64,000 bases of DNA from Lutimaribacter pacificus (GCF_900142185.1 NZ_FQZZ01000001.1:620001-684000), one strand, 5' to 3'; counted from the stretch's first letter, positions 9,525 to 19,706 are shown. Translations and numbers: made by a program. The notes: generated by a model not told the origin, from the sequence alone.

Positions 9525-9582
9525 GCCGCGCCTGTCCTTTTGTCGCTTTGCGGCGGGGCGGGAATGCGGCTAATTCCAGTGC

Positions 9583-10209
9583 ATGACCGGCTTTTTCCAG
9601 ACCGCCGCGATGCTGGCCGCCGTGGCCGTGCCGACCATCGGCGCGGCGCATCCGCATGTCTTCGTCGATACCGCGCTGCATGTTATGACCGACGATGCCG
9701 GCCATATCACCGGGGTCGAGGTGCATTGGAGCTATGACGAGCTTTACAGCCTGCTGGTGCTTGAGGACATGGAGCTTGACGGGGATTACGACGGCAAGCT
9801 GACCGAGGCCGAGTTGCAGGCGCTTGACGGGTTCGACCTGCAATGGATCGAGGGGTTCGAGGGCGATCTTTATGTCCGCAACGGCGCGGCGCCGGCAACG
9901 CTGGGCGCACCGCAGGGGCGCGGCACCAGTTTCGAGAACGGCAAGATCACCTCGCGCCATTTCCGCGCCATCGAGGGCGGCGGGGCCGAGCTGATCCTGC
10001 GGGCCTATGACCCGACATTCTATACCGCCTACGACCTGACCGGCGGGGTGCACGCGCCCGGCACGTGCGAGGTGCGGATCGACCGGCCCGACATGGACGC
10101 GGCCTATGCCGCGGTGGACGAGGCGCTGAAGGACATGCCGCCCGATCCCGACGATTACCCCGAGGTGGGCGATCTTTTCGCCGATACGGTGCGGGTGACA
10201 TGCGAATAG
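9583..10209 (+). CDS. DUF1007 periplasmic protein paired with metal transporter
   Basis: This 208-residue exported protein has a signal peptide ending near [10 protein letters not shown]; the mature N-terminal His-x-His is typical of DUF1007 proteins. The acidic segment [16 protein letters not shown] looks like a calcium-binding EF-hand loop, and the rest is beta-rich. DUF1007 genes are regularly found directly ahead of NicO-type nickel/cobalt exporters or importers, as here, where the next gene starts within its last codons. A role in periplasmic metal capture or delivery is inferred from this pairing. Confidence 0.8.
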   Translation: MTGFFQTAAMLAAVAVPTIGAAHPHVFVDTALHVMTDDAGHITGVEVHWSYDELYSLLVLEDMELDGDYDGKLTEAELQALDGFDLQWIEGFEGDLYVRNGAAPATLGAPQGRGTSFENGKITSRHFRAIEGGGAELILRAYDPTFYTAYDLTGGVHAPGTCEVRIDRPDMDAAYAAVDEALKDMPPDPDDYPEVGDLFADTVRVTCE

Positions 10210-11111
10210 CGGGTCTTGTCCTGCTGGCGGGGATCGCGGCGTTGGCGATCTGGCTGTGGCCGATGGGCGGCATGGACGACCTGTCGCGCTGGGCGGCCGA
10301 GGGGCAGCGCGACGTGCAGAACGCGATGGCGGGGCTGCTGCGGCGCCTGCGCGGGGGCGATCCGGCGGCGCTGGGCGGGTTGCTGGGGCTCTGTTTCGCC
10401 TACGGGTTCTTCCACGCGGCGGGGCCGGGGCATGGCAAGCTGCTGATCGGCGGCTATGGCGTGGGGCGGCGGGTGCCGCTGATGCGGCTTTCGGTGCTGG
10501 CGGTGGCGTCGAGCCTGGGGCAGGCGGCCAGCGCCATCGCCATGGTCTATGCCGGGGTGCTGGTGCTGGACCTGACGCGCGCCCAGATGGTCGACACCGC
10601 CGAGAGGGTGCTGGCGCCCGCCAGCTATGGCATGGTGGCGCTGGTGGGGCTGTGGCTGCTGTTTCGCGGTGCTCGACGGATCTGGCGTGAACGGGCGGTG
10701 CCCCATGCGCATCACGACCATGCGCATGACCACGATCACGGCCATGGCTGTGGCTGCGGCCACAGCCACGGGCCCACGCCCGAGCAGGCGGCCGGGGTGC
10801 ATTCGCTGCGCGATGCGCTGGTGCTGGTGGGCGCGGTGGCGGTGCGGCCCTGCACCGGGGCACTGTTCGTGCTGATCCTGACATGGCAGATGGATATCCG
10901 CATGGCGGGCATCCTCGGGGCCCTTGCGATGGGGCTGGGCACCGCCAGCGTGACGGTGGCGGTGGCGATCCTGTCGGTGATCCTGCGCGAGGGCACGCTG
11001 ATGCAGCTTGGCGGCGGGGCGCGCAGCCTGCGCGCGCTGTCGCTGATCGAAATCGCCGCCGGCGCGGTGGTGGCGGTGGTGGCCATCCAGCTGGCGCTTG
11101 CGGCGATCTGA
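10200..11111 (+). CDS. NicO/RcnA-type nickel-cobalt transporter
   Basis: This is a 303-residue membrane protein of the NicO family with six to seven hydrophobic segments. Characteristic sites are [14 protein letters not shown] (the H-x-x-x-G-P-G-H-G-K family motif), [14 protein letters not shown] near the C-terminal half, and a cytoplasmic or periplasmic loop that is extremely His-rich ([16 protein letters not shown] and onward, around residues 160-185), a metal-binding loop. It overlaps the DUF1007 gene by ten bases. The family includes both importers and exporters of Ni/Co; with cobalamin genes elsewhere in the window, cobalt supply is possible, but direction is not determined. Confidence 0.85.
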   Translation: MRIAGLVLLAGIAALAIWLWPMGGMDDLSRWAAEGQRDVQNAMAGLLRRLRGGDPAALGGLLGLCFAYGFFHAAGPGHGKLLIGGYGVGRRVPLMRLSVLAVASSLGQAASAIAMVYAGVLVLDLTRAQMVDTAERVLAPASYGMVALVGLWLLFRGARRIWRERAVPHAHHDHAHDHDHGHGCGCGHSHGPTPEQAAGVHSLRDALVLVGAVAVRPCTGALFVLILTWQMDIRMAGILGALAMGLGTASVTVAVAILSVILREGTLMQLGGGARSLRALSLIEIAAGAVVAVVAIQLALAAI

Positions 11112-11178
11112 CAGCGGCTTGCCAATCCTTGCGGCTTCGTCCGATAGTCGGGGCGACGCATTGAAGGAGTCCCCCGCC

Positions 11179-12762
11179 GTGACCTCAGCCCTGTCGCGCA
11201 CGCAGCGCATTTCCAAGACCGTGATCGAAACCGAAGGCGGCGTCGTCGCCGCGCAGAACGCGCTGGCCGCGCGGGCGGGGGCCGAGGTGCTGGCCGCCGG
11301 CGGCGATGCGGTGGATGCCGCCGTGGCCACCTCTTTCGTGCTGGGGGTGGTCGAGCCGTGGATGAGCGGCCCGGCGGGCGGCGGCGCGATGATGCTGTGG
11401 CGGGCCGAGGGCGAAGAGGCCATCGCGCTCAATCACGGGATGCGCGCGCCCGCCGCGCTGGACCCGGCCGATTACCCGCTGTCGGGCGAGGGCGTGTCGG
11501 GCGACCTGTTTCCGTGGGAACGGGTGGTGGACGACCGCAACGTGCAGGGCGCCACGGCGGTGGCCGTGCCGGGGGTGGTGGACGGGCTGGGCAAGGCCCA
11601 TGCGCGCTGGGGCCGGGTGCCCTGGGCCGAACTGCTGGCGCCCGCCATCGCGCAGGCGAAGCAGGGGATGCAGGTCGACTGGTTCGCGGCGCTGTGCATC
11701 GCCTCGGCCACGCGGGAGCTGGCGCAGGACGCCGACGCCGCCGCGCTGTTTTTGCAGGACGGGCAATGGCCCACCATCGGCGCCTGGACGGCGCTGAGCG
11801 AAACCCGGCTGGACCAGTCGCGCATGGCCGACAGCCTGGAGCAGATTGCGCGCGACGGGGCGCGGGCGCTTTACGATGGCGATCTCGGCGCGGCGATGGC
11901 CGCCGACATGCAGGCCAAGGGCGGCAGCCTGTCCCATGACGACCTGCGCGCCTATGCGGCCGGGTTTCATCCGGCGCTGAGCTTTGCCTATCGTGACGCA
12001 ACGATCCACGCGGTGCCGGGGCTGACGGCGGGGCCGACCCTGCAACATGCGCTGGGCGTGGCGGCGCAGACCCCGCTGGGCGATGCGCCGGACGGGGCCG
12101 CGTTCGGGGCCTATGCGCGCGGGCTGGCCGCGGCCTATGCCGACCGGCTGGGCAAAATGGGCGACGATGGCGAAAGCCCGCTTGCGCCGGGATCGACCAC
12201 GCATTTCTCGGTCGTGGACCGGCAGGGCAACATGGTGGCGCAGACGCAGACGCTGCTGTCGATCTTCGGGGCGCGGGTGGTGTCGCCCTCGACCGGGTTC
12301 CTGATGAATAACGGGATCATGTGGTTCGACCCGGTGCCGGGGCGGCCCAATTCGCTGGGTCCGGGCAAACGCTGCCTGATGAATGTCTGCCCCGCGATCG
12401 GGGCGGCGGCGGATGGCACGCGCTTTGCCATCGGTGCCAGCGGCGGGCGCAAGATCGTGTCGGCGGTGGCGCAGCTTGCCGGGTTCGTCGCCGATTTCGG
12501 CATGGATATCGGCGCGGCGTTCCATCATCCGCGCATCGACGTGTCGGGCGGTGCGGTGGTGGTGGCCGACGAAACCCTGCCGGCGGATGTGATCGCCGCG
12601 CTCGGGGCCGAACACGAGGTGCGGACCGCGCGGCGCTCGGTCTTTCCCTATGCCTTTGCCTGCCCGGCGGGGGTGATGCGGCGCGATGGGCGCAATTCGG
12701 GCTGCACCGAGATCATGTCGCCCTGGGGCGATGCCGTGTCCGAGGACGAGGTGCGCGCATGA
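11179..12762 (+). CDS. Gamma-glutamyltransferase family protein
   Basis: This is a 527-residue Ntn-hydrolase of the gamma-glutamyltranspeptidase family, which self-cleaves before a Thr that then becomes the nucleophile. The site [16 protein letters not shown] puts the catalytic Thr at residue 340. The [12 protein letters not shown] segment fits the substrate-binding glycines of the family. No clear signal peptide is seen, so the enzyme may be cytoplasmic. The GTG at 11179 has GGAG eight bases ahead and was preferred over the open frame to 11098. It overlaps the downstream peptidase gene by ATGA, which suggests joint use of gamma-glutamyl or small-peptide substrates. Confidence 0.88.
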   Translation: MTSALSRTQRISKTVIETEGGVVAAQNALAARAGAEVLAAGGDAVDAAVATSFVLGVVEPWMSGPAGGGAMMLWRAEGEEAIALNHGMRAPAALDPADYPLSGEGVSGDLFPWERVVDDRNVQGATAVAVPGVVDGLGKAHARWGRVPWAELLAPAIAQAKQGMQVDWFAALCIASATRELAQDADAAALFLQDGQWPTIGAWTALSETRLDQSRMADSLEQIARDGARALYDGDLGAAMAADMQAKGGSLSHDDLRAYAAGFHPALSFAYRDATIHAVPGLTAGPTLQHALGVAAQTPLGDAPDGAAFGAYARGLAAAYADRLGKMGDDGESPLAPGSTTHFSVVDRQGNMVAQTQTLLSIFGARVVSPSTGFLMNNGIMWFDPVPGRPNSLGPGKRCLMNVCPAIGAAADGTRFAIGASGGRKIVSAVAQLAGFVADFGMDIGAAFHHPRIDVSGGAVVVADETLPADVIAALGAEHEVRTARRSVFPYAFACPAGVMRRDGRNSGCTEIMSPWGDAVSEDEVRA

Positions 12763-14150
12763 CCCGCGCCGCCGCCATCGACGCCGCCGCCGTCTATTTC
12801 GACGACGGGCGGTTCCGGTCGGACCTTGCCGCGCTGGTGGCCTTTCCCACCGAAAGCCAGAACCCCGATGCCGCGCCCGAACTGCGCCGCTACCTGGATC
12901 AGACGATGCTGCCGCGCCTGACCGCGCTGGGATTTGCCTGCGAGATATTCGACAACCCGGTGCCGGGCGGTGCGCCGCTGCTGCTGGGTGAGCGGATCGA
13001 GGAGGCGGCGCTGCCCACGATCCTGACCTACGGGCATGGCGACACGGTGCGCGGGCAGGAGGGGATGTGGCGCGACGGGCTGCACCCCTTTACCCTGACC
13101 GAAGAGGGCGAGCGTCTGTACGGGCGGGGGGCGGCGGACAACAAGGGCCAGCACCTGATCAACATCGCCGCGCTGGAACAGGTGCTGGCGGTGCGCGGCA
13201 GGCTGGGATTCAACGTCAGGATCGTGCTGGAAATGGCCGAGGAAACCGGGTCGACCGGGCTGGGTGAGTTTTTCCGGCAGCACAGGGATCGGCTGGCGGC
13301 GGATGTGCTGATCGCCTCGGACGGGCCGCGATTGCAGCCGGACACGCCGACCATGTTCATGGGGTCGCGCGGCGGCGTCAATTTCGACCTTGTGGTGGAC
13401 CTGCGCGAGGGCGCGCATCATTCGGGCAACTGGGGCGGGTTACTGGCCGATCCGGCGATGATCCTGGCGCAGGCGCTGTCGGTCATCACCGACAGGCGCG
13501 GGCAACTCCTGATCCCCGAATGGCGGCCCGACAGCCTGACCCCAATGGTGCGCGCGGCGCTGGACGGCTTGCCGATCGAGGGCGGGGCGGACGGCCCGCA
13601 GATCGACCCCGACTGGGGCGAGGAAAGCCTGACGCCGGGCGAACGCGCCTATGGCTGGAACAGTTTCGCGATACTCGCGATGAAAAGCGGCGTGCCCGAG
13701 GCGCCGGTCAACGCGATCTCGGCCCATGCGCGGGCGACCTGCCAGTTGCGTTTCGTCGTGGGCACAGATGCGCAGGCGATCCTGCCCGCGCTGCGTAGGC
13801 ACCTGGATGCGCACGGGTTCCAGCGTGTGCGGATCGACGCCGAAGGCCAGACCCATTTCGCCGCCACGCGGCTGGACCCGGATCACCCCTGGGTGCGGTT
13901 CGTGCGCGACTCGCTGGTGCAGACCGCCGGCAAGCCGCCGCATGTGCTGCCCAATCTTGCCGGGTCGCTGCCCAACGATACTTTTGCCGATATCCTTGGC
14001 CTGCCAACGGTCTGGGTGCCGCATTCCTATCGCGGCTGTTCGCAGCACGCGCCGGACGAGCATGTGCTGAAACCGGTCTGCCGCGACGCGCTGCGGCTGA
14101 TGGCAGGGCTGTTCTGGGATATCGGCACCGGGCAGGGCGTGCCGGACTGA
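12759..14150 (+). CDS. M20-family metallopeptidase/deacylase
   Basis: This is a 463-residue protein of the M20 zinc peptidase family (ArgE/DapE/CPG2-like). Metal-site segments are visible in order: [11 protein letters not shown] with the first His and Asp, [12 protein letters not shown] with the bridging Asp, EMAEETGS with the catalytic Glu pair, and a C-terminal [13 protein letters not shown] that gives the last His. The middle part holds the dimerisation-domain segment [14 protein letters not shown]. Its start overlaps the gamma-glutamyltransferase stop. Substrate (peptide, acyl-amino acid or carbamoyl compound) is not determinable. Confidence 0.87.
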   Translation: MTRAAAIDAAAVYFDDGRFRSDLAALVAFPTESQNPDAAPELRRYLDQTMLPRLTALGFACEIFDNPVPGGAPLLLGERIEEAALPTILTYGHGDTVRGQEGMWRDGLHPFTLTEEGERLYGRGAADNKGQHLINIAALEQVLAVRGRLGFNVRIVLEMAEETGSTGLGEFFRQHRDRLAADVLIASDGPRLQPDTPTMFMGSRGGVNFDLVVDLREGAHHSGNWGGLLADPAMILAQALSVITDRRGQLLIPEWRPDSLTPMVRAALDGLPIEGGADGPQIDPDWGEESLTPGERAYGWNSFAILAMKSGVPEAPVNAISAHARATCQLRFVVGTDAQAILPALRRHLDAHGFQRVRIDAEGQTHFAATRLDPDHPWVRFVRDSLVQTAGKPPHVLPNLAGSLPNDTFADILGLPTVWVPHSYRGCSQHAPDEHVLKPVCRDALRLMAGLFWDIGTGQGVPD

Positions 14151-14203
14151 GCCCCGGCCCGCGACCTTCGATTGTTGCGGGGGCGTGGATAATTCGCCGA
14201 AAG

Positions 14204-14218
14204 AGGGTAAATTACCCT
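14204..14218. promoter_or_regulatory. Perfect inverted repeat ahead of the signalling block
   Basis: AGGGTAAATTACCCT is a 7-base inverted repeat around one central base, about 105 bases before the response-regulator start, in an AT-richer gap. Its symmetry suits a dimeric repressor or activator site. A second, weaker inverted repeat (GGAC-6-GTCC) lies at 14265-14278. No regulator can be named. Confidence 0.4.
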
Positions 14219-14322
14219 AAAATGCCATATTCTTGCCCCAGTTGAAATCCATACCTTAACGAAAGGACGGAAATGTCCGCCGCTCCCGACACCGGGACAG
14301 GATTGAGTTGAGGCAAGAAAAT

Positions 14323-15300
14323 ATGAAGATTCTGATAGTTGACGACGACTCCCTGTTTCTTGAGCTTGCCGCGAACATGCTCAAGTCGCTGGGATATCGT
14401 CAGCTTCATTCCGCGCTCAGCGCCGAGGATGCGCTGGTGCAGATCGACAAGGCCTCGCCGGCGTTCGATTGCTTCCTGCTCGATATCCAGATGCCGGGCA
14501 TGGACGGGATCGAGCTGTGCCGCCGCATCCGGTCCTGCGAGGCGTATCGGCACACGCCCATCGTGATGCTGACCGCGATGACGGAAAAGCACTATATCGA
14601 CGGGGCGTTCCAGGCCGGGGCAAGCGATTACATCACCAAGCCGGTCGAGCGGATCGAGGTCAAGGCGCGGATGCGCAATGTCGAGGCGCTGCTGTCCGAA
14701 CGCAACCATACCGGGCTGGTGTCGCAGCAGCTGCGCAATGCCGAGATCAGTTTCGGCAGGGCGGTGCGCTTCGAAGACCCGGTGCTGCTGAACGATGCGT
14801 CCTGGGTCCTGCCGTTCTCCAGCCTGGAAAACTACTTGCTGCGGCTGGGAAACATGCGGCTGTTCAACACCACGGCCTATGGTTTCCACATCGAGAACGC
14901 GGCAGATATCCATGCGCAGGCCTCGGGGCTGGAATTCATCGACATGCTGACCGACGTGTCGCGGGCGATCCGCGATGCGCTGGGATCGTTCCCAAGCTTC
15001 CTGTCCTATGCGGGATACGGCGATTTCTGCGCCGTCGTGCCCAAGCTGGCGCGGTTCGACCGGTCGTTCCTGCAGCTTCAGATCAACGACGCGCTCGAAC
15101 TGGCCGCCGACATGAGCGAGGAACAAAGCTGGCCGGTGCCCAAGGTCAGGATGGGCGCGGGGCAGGGCAGCAAGCTGCTGTCGTTCCGCGACCCGACCGA
15201 GATGTTGCACGGGGCGATCACCAAGGCGCGCCGCGGCGGCGAGCGTGAATTCGAAGGGTTCACGCGCTGGCACATGAAGGTTGCCGATGAACACCGCTGA
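14323..15300 (+). CDS. Response regulator with degenerate GGDEF domain
   Basis: This is a 325-residue protein. Residues 1-120 are a CheY-type receiver with the phosphoacceptor Asp in FLLDIQMPGMDG, the Thr in MLTAMTE and the conserved Lys in ITKPVE. The C-terminal half reads like a GGDEF domain that has lost its active site: AGYGDFCAVV stands where GGDEFxxL is expected, followed by KVRMGAGQG and a closing helix EMLHGAITKARRGGE. It is therefore not expected to make cyclic di-GMP. The ATG at 14323 has GAGG nine bases ahead; a TTG at 14308 is also in frame. It overlaps the Hpt gene, so the two probably form part of one phosphorelay. Confidence 0.8.
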   Translation: MKILIVDDDSLFLELAANMLKSLGYRQLHSALSAEDALVQIDKASPAFDCFLLDIQMPGMDGIELCRRIRSCEAYRHTPIVMLTAMTEKHYIDGAFQAGASDYITKPVERIEVKARMRNVEALLSERNHTGLVSQQLRNAEISFGRAVRFEDPVLLNDASWVLPFSSLENYLLRLGNMRLFNTTAYGFHIENAADIHAQASGLEFIDMLTDVSRAIRDALGSFPSFLSYAGYGDFCAVVPKLARFDRSFLQLQINDALELAADMSEEQSWPVPKVRMGAGQGSKLLSFRDPTEMLHGAITKARRGGEREFEGFTRWHMKVADEHR

Positions 15301-15670
15301 GGCCCCCGATCCCGCGCGGGCGCTGGATCTTGCGATCGACGGGTTGCGGGCCAAGTTCCTGCGCGACCTCGACGAACGGATATTCACCTTCGAAGAGGCC
15401 ATGGCGCGGCTGCGCGCGGGTCGTGACGGCGCCGAGGCGATGCGGCATATCCACAGGCTGGCGCACAGGCAGGCGGGCATTGCCCCCTCGCTGGGGTTTC
15501 CCCGCATCGGCGAGCTGTCCCGCGAGGTCGAAACCGGCATCGCCGCGGCGCTGGCCGCGCCGGAGGATGCGCACAAGCAGCGCGTATGGCGCGCGTCGCT
15601 GGAATTGCTTGTCGACGAGATGGAGCGCCACCTGCCCGAGATCGACGATGCCCCTGACGCATCCGAATAA
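15287..15670 (+). CDS. Histidine phosphotransfer (Hpt) protein
   Basis: This is a 127-residue, mostly helical protein with an Hpt signature: HRQAGIAPSLGF, with His60 as probable phosphoacceptor, followed by the amphipathic helix RIGELSREVETGIAAAL that packs the four-helix bundle. Hpt proteins relay phosphate between receiver domains. The ATG at 15287 lies within the end of the response regulator gene (AAGG ahead of it), and a histidine kinase gene follows 25 bases downstream, so kinase, Hpt and receiver are encoded together as separate proteins. Confidence 0.78.
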   Translation: MNTAEAPDPARALDLAIDGLRAKFLRDLDERIFTFEEAMARLRAGRDGAEAMRHIHRLAHRQAGIAPSLGFPRIGELSREVETGIAAALAAPEDAHKQRVWRASLELLVDEMERHLPEIDDAPDASE

Positions 15671-15695
15671 GCCCAAGCGCCCGCAGGGGTTGTAA

Positions 15696-17789
15696 GTGTC
15701 GCATACCGCCGCGATGTCGACTACAAATCAACCGGGCAGAAACGAAACGGGCATCTCCATGCAGACGTTTATCTTGAAGCGATGGTGCGCCATCGCGGTA
15801 GGTGTCGTCATATCGGTTGCCGGTCTTGTTCTTGCGGTGCAGCTCGAAAAGCGCGTGGTCGCCGTCCATCGCAACTTCGAGGCCGGGATCGCGCGGGAAC
15901 AGGCTTTTTATGTTGCGAGTGAAATTCAGCGGACACTTGCCTTTCACAAGATGCTTGCGGATTCCATCGCAAGCGCGGTCATAATCGACCCCTCGCTGGG
16001 CCAGGACAAGTTCGAGGCCCTGGTCGCCCCGTTCTTTCGGACCAGCCCGGGTATCCTGAATATCGGCCTGGCCAAGGGCAGCACGGTGCGCTTCGTCTAT
16101 CCGTTCGAGGACAACAAGAACGTCATCGGGCTGGATTACCTCAGAACCCCGTCGCAGGTCGGCTCGTTCATGCGCGTGCGCGACACGCGGCAGCCCGATT
16201 TCGCCGGGCCTGTCTATCTCATGCAGGGCGGGCGCGGCTATATCCAGCGCGTCCCGGTCTACCTGCCCTCGGACAGCGGCGAGGACCGGTTCTGGGGCAT
16301 CGTGTCGGTCGTTACCGGCGAGGAGGAACTGATCCGCCTGACGATGCAAAGCGTTCACGAGGATAATGGCGCCATCGTCACCGCCCTGCCACGGGGCAGC
16401 GGCCCGGCGCGGTTCCTGTGGGGGGATGCGGGGGTGCTGGACAAGGAGCCGGTTTCGCAGACCGTCAATGTCAACGGCGCGCAATGGCGGGTTTCCATCG
16501 CGCCGACCGGCGGCTGGGAGGGCAGCACCACCGCGTCGCGGATGACGTTCCTGCTGACCCTGGCCGCCACGGCGCTTTTGCTGGTCTTCATCTTCTGGGC
16601 GCGGCACCTGTTTCTGGCCAAGAAACGGTCGTGGGAGCAGCTGGCCGAGGCGATCGAGGTCATCGACGACGGGTTTGCCCTGTACGATCCCGACGACCGG
16701 CTGGTTACCTTCAACTCGCGCTTCAGCTCCTACTACAATACCTCGTCGGACCTGATCCGCGTCGGAAGCCGCTTCGAGGATATCGTTCGGGGCAGCGTGG
16801 CGAACGGCCAGTACCGGGAGGCCGAGGGCCGCGAGGAGGAATGGATCGCCGAACGCCTTGCGCGTCACAGGACCCCGCAGGGGTCGTTCGAGCAGCTTCT
16901 GGATGACGGGCGCTGGCTGAAGGTGTCCGAGGCGAAGATGCCCGACGGCAGCACCGTGGGGTTCCGCGTGGATATCACCGAGTTGAAGAAGGCGCTGGAA
17001 GCGGCCGAAAAGGCCAACAGCGTCAAGAGCGAGTTCCTGAACACGGTCAGCCACGAGATCCGCACCCCGCTGTCGGCGATCATCGGGTTTTCGACGATGA
17101 TCCAGAACGTCAAGGTCATGCCGGAATACGGCGCGCTGGTCGCCGCCCTGAAGGACAAGAGGATGGGCGTCGACAAGCGCCTTGCCGCGCTGAAGGATGT
17201 CGAGGTTCTGATCCAGCGGCTGTCGCGCCGGATCGACGCCAACGGCAAGCAGTTGCTGAACGTGATCAACGACATCCTGTACTGGAACCGCTCGGAGCGG
17301 CTGGAGGAGACCGGCGATTTCCAGCCCGTCGCCGTCGACGAGATCGCGCGCGCCGTGGCCGGGCAGCTGTCGGGCGTGGCCGACGAAAAGGGCATCGACC
17401 TGGTGGTCGACTGCGCAGGCGCAGAGGTGGCGGGCGACGCGGTGCGGCTGAAGCAGATGATTCTCAACCTCGTGGGGAACGCGCTGAAATTCACCGAACA
17501 GGGGGTCGTGCGCCTGTCCGTGAGGCAGCGGGAGGATACGGTCGAAATCGAGGTGAGCGATACCGGATGCGGCATCCCGCCCGAGAGTTTCGGAAAGATA
17601 TTCGACTCGTTCACGCAGCTCGACAGCGGGCTGACGCGGCGCTTTGGCGGGTTGGGGCTGGGCCTGACCATTTCGCGCGATATCGCCGAAAAACACGGCG
17701 GAAACATCACCGTAACCAGCGAGCCGGGCGTCGGCAGTACCTTCCTTGTCACGCTGCCCGCGGGCACGCATGATGCAGCCGGGGATTGA
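15696..17789 (+). CDS. Membrane sensor histidine kinase with CHASE-like sensor
   Basis: This is a 697-residue sensor kinase. After a first membrane helix (about 30-48) comes a periplasmic domain of some 220 residues with features of a CHASE domain (VRFVYPFEDNKNVIGLDY; GRGYIQRVPVYL), a second helix MTFLLTLAATALLLVFIFWA, a PAS domain (AIEVIDDGFALYDPDD), a HisKA domain with His453 in TVSHEIRTPLS, and an ATPase domain (N-box NLVGNALKF, DTGCGIP, GLGLGLTIS). No receiver is attached. Unusually, the HisKA hairpin carries roughly 28 extra residues between the His helix and the NVINDILYWN helix. The GTG start has AGGGG seven bases ahead; an ATG at 15759 is an alternative. Confidence 0.88.
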   Translation: MSHTAAMSTTNQPGRNETGISMQTFILKRWCAIAVGVVISVAGLVLAVQLEKRVVAVHRNFEAGIAREQAFYVASEIQRTLAFHKMLADSIASAVIIDPSLGQDKFEALVAPFFRTSPGILNIGLAKGSTVRFVYPFEDNKNVIGLDYLRTPSQVGSFMRVRDTRQPDFAGPVYLMQGGRGYIQRVPVYLPSDSGEDRFWGIVSVVTGEEELIRLTMQSVHEDNGAIVTALPRGSGPARFLWGDAGVLDKEPVSQTVNVNGAQWRVSIAPTGGWEGSTTASRMTFLLTLAATALLLVFIFWARHLFLAKKRSWEQLAEAIEVIDDGFALYDPDDRLVTFNSRFSSYYNTSSDLIRVGSRFEDIVRGSVANGQYREAEGREEEWIAERLARHRTPQGSFEQLLDDGRWLKVSEAKMPDGSTVGFRVDITELKKALEAAEKANSVKSEFLNTVSHEIRTPLSAIIGFSTMIQNVKVMPEYGALVAALKDKRMGVDKRLAALKDVEVLIQRLSRRIDANGKQLLNVINDILYWNRSERLEETGDFQPVAVDEIARAVAGQLSGVADEKGIDLVVDCAGAEVAGDAVRLKQMILNLVGNALKFTEQGVVRLSVRQREDTVEIEVSDTGCGIPPESFGKIFDSFTQLDSGLTRRFGGLGLGLTISRDIAEKHGGNITVTSEPGVGSTFLVTLPAGTHDAAGD

Positions 17790-17857
17790 GCCATGTCGGG
17801 ACCGGATCGTTGTGCCGTAGACAAGTGCCGGACATTGATCATATTGTTTACACGATC

Positions 17858-17875
17858 GGGCCCTTTCTTGGGCCC
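17858..17875. other. GGGCCC inverted repeat between two kinase genes
   Basis: Two GGGCCC hexamers flank TTTCTT, giving a six-base-pair hairpin about 70 bases after one kinase gene and 70 before the next. No T-run follows, so it could be a processing or partial termination signal, or an operator. The surrounding 17790-17946 holds no gene. Confidence 0.3.
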
Positions 17876-17946
17876 ATTCGTGCGTCATCTTCCAGTTCCA
17901 GTGAAATGCATCGGAAGAACCGGCAGGTCGGAAGAGCAGGTAGGAT

Positions 17947-19686
17947 ATGTTGGACAAGTGTGTGGTCTCTAGGTCGCTGGCGATACTCATCGGATTTCTG
18001 GCGCTTGCGCTGACATCCTTTGCGGTCGCAACCTATTTCCTGGCGCCGGGCGTTGCGGAAAACCCGGCATTGCAGGCCTTTCTTGCCCGACAGCTTAGTA
18101 CCAGCATCGCCATCGCCGTGGTGGTCAGCGCCGTGGCCTACCTGCTGTGGACCGCGCAGTTCAGGCGGCTGCAGGGACGCCAGCAAAAGATACTGAACCT
18201 CCAGCATGACGTGATGGCAAAGCAGATGGAGGCGCTGTCGTCGCAGGCCGCCACATGTATCCTGGACCCCTCGGGCCGGGTCGAGGCGGCAAGCGACGGT
18301 TTCGTCGACATGCTGGGCACCTCGGCCGGGGCGCTGCTTGGCCAGCCGCTGGTCGAGGCGGTGCCCTGCCTGCAGGACAGCCGGCTGCACCGGATGCTGA
18401 GCGAGGCGCGCGAACACGGCCGTTTCGTCAGCGGCGAGGTGTCGGGATATCCCACGGACCGCCCGGGGCGGATGGTCGTGCATGTCACGGTGATCCCGCA
18501 ATTCGACCGCGAGGGCGCGTTCAGCCAGATCCTTCTGGTGCTGGCGGACAAGACGCAGGAGAAGATGTCCGAGACCGACCGCTTCCTCGGGCTGATGCTC
18601 GAAGAGCTGCAGGAGGAAATCTATGTCTACGAGGCCGGAACGCTTGCCATCCGCTACATGAACCAGTCCGCGCGCCAGCGCCTTGGCTGGTCGCCGGCCG
18701 AGGCGCGCGCGCGCAAGATTTCGGACACGGTGCCGAATTTCGACATGAGGGCGCTGGAAAAGCACATCGGGCCGCTGGTCGAGCAGCGGCAGAACGCCGT
18801 GACCATCGAGGTCAGCAATGCCGGTGACTCGGTCGAGATCGTCACCCGCAAGATGACCGGCACCGACGGGGTGGACCTGTTCGTGTCCAGCCTGCGCGAC
18901 CTGTCCCACCGGCACGAGATCGAGGCGGCCAAGCTGCAGACCGTGTCGATGGTCAGCCACGAGCTGCGCTCGCCGCTGGCGTCGATCAAGGGGTCGCTGT
19001 CGCTGCTGAAATCGGGCTCGCTGGGCGAGATACCGGCGCCGGTGGAAAAGGTGCTCGATATCGCCGACCGCAACAGCGACCGGCTGCTGGTGATCGTGAA
19101 CGACATCCTGGATTTCGAGAAGATCCGCTCGGGCACCGTGGATTTCTCGACCGCCGATACCGGGCTGCACGACCTCCTGCACGAGGCGGTGGACGTGAAC
19201 CAGCCCTATGCCGACCGCCATGGCGTCACGCTGCGGGTTGCGCCCGTTCCCGCCGACGCCCGGGTCGAGGTGAGCCAGGACCGCATCATGCAGGTGCTGA
19301 CCAACCTTCTGTCGAACGCGATCAAGTTTTCCGATCCCGGCGATACCGTGCTGGTCTGCGCCGAAGGGGAAGGCGGCAATTGGCGGATTTCGGTCACCGA
19401 TACCGGGCCGGGGATGCCCGAACAGGCGATCGCCGATATCGGCAAGCCGTTCCACCAGCAGGTTCCGGTGGACGGCCGCAAGCGCGAGGGCACCGGGCTG
19501 GGCCTGACCATCGTCAAGCAGATCCTCGGCCATCACGGCACCAAGCTGGCGGTGGAAAGCACCGTCGGAACGGGCTCGACCTTTTCCTTCGCGCTGCCGG
19601 CCGCGATGCCCTCTGCCGACGGGGCCGCGTATGACGGCCTGGACGGCACGGGCGATACACCACCGCCCACAGCAATCTATTCATAA
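17947..19686 (+). CDS. Membrane sensor histidine kinase with two PAS-like domains
   Basis: This is a 579-residue kinase. Two N-terminal membrane helices (about 10-32 and 50-68) enclose only a short periplasmic loop, so sensing is probably internal. Then come a coiled-coil, two PAS-like regions (about 90-200 and 215-325), HisKA with His338 in MVSHELRSPLASIKGS, and the ATPase domain with NLLSNAIKFSD, DTGPGMPEQA and GTGLGLTIV. The next gene, a single-domain receiver, follows after 20 bases and is the natural partner. Confidence 0.9.
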   Translation: MLDKCVVSRSLAILIGFLALALTSFAVATYFLAPGVAENPALQAFLARQLSTSIAIAVVVSAVAYLLWTAQFRRLQGRQQKILNLQHDVMAKQMEALSSQAATCILDPSGRVEAASDGFVDMLGTSAGALLGQPLVEAVPCLQDSRLHRMLSEAREHGRFVSGEVSGYPTDRPGRMVVHVTVIPQFDREGAFSQILLVLADKTQEKMSETDRFLGLMLEELQEEIYVYEAGTLAIRYMNQSARQRLGWSPAEARARKISDTVPNFDMRALEKHIGPLVEQRQNAVTIEVSNAGDSVEIVTRKMTGTDGVDLFVSSLRDLSHRHEIEAAKLQTVSMVSHELRSPLASIKGSLSLLKSGSLGEIPAPVEKVLDIADRNSDRLLVIVNDILDFEKIRSGTVDFSTADTGLHDLLHEAVDVNQPYADRHGVTLRVAPVPADARVEVSQDRIMQVLTNLLSNAIKFSDPGDTVLVCAEGEGGNWRISVTDTGPGMPEQAIADIGKPFHQQVPVDGRKREGTGLGLTIVKQILGHHGTKLAVESTVGTGSTFSFALPAAMPSADGAAYDGLDGTGDTPPPTAIYS

Positions 19687-19706
19687 CCAGGCAGGGAGAC
19701 CGCAAC

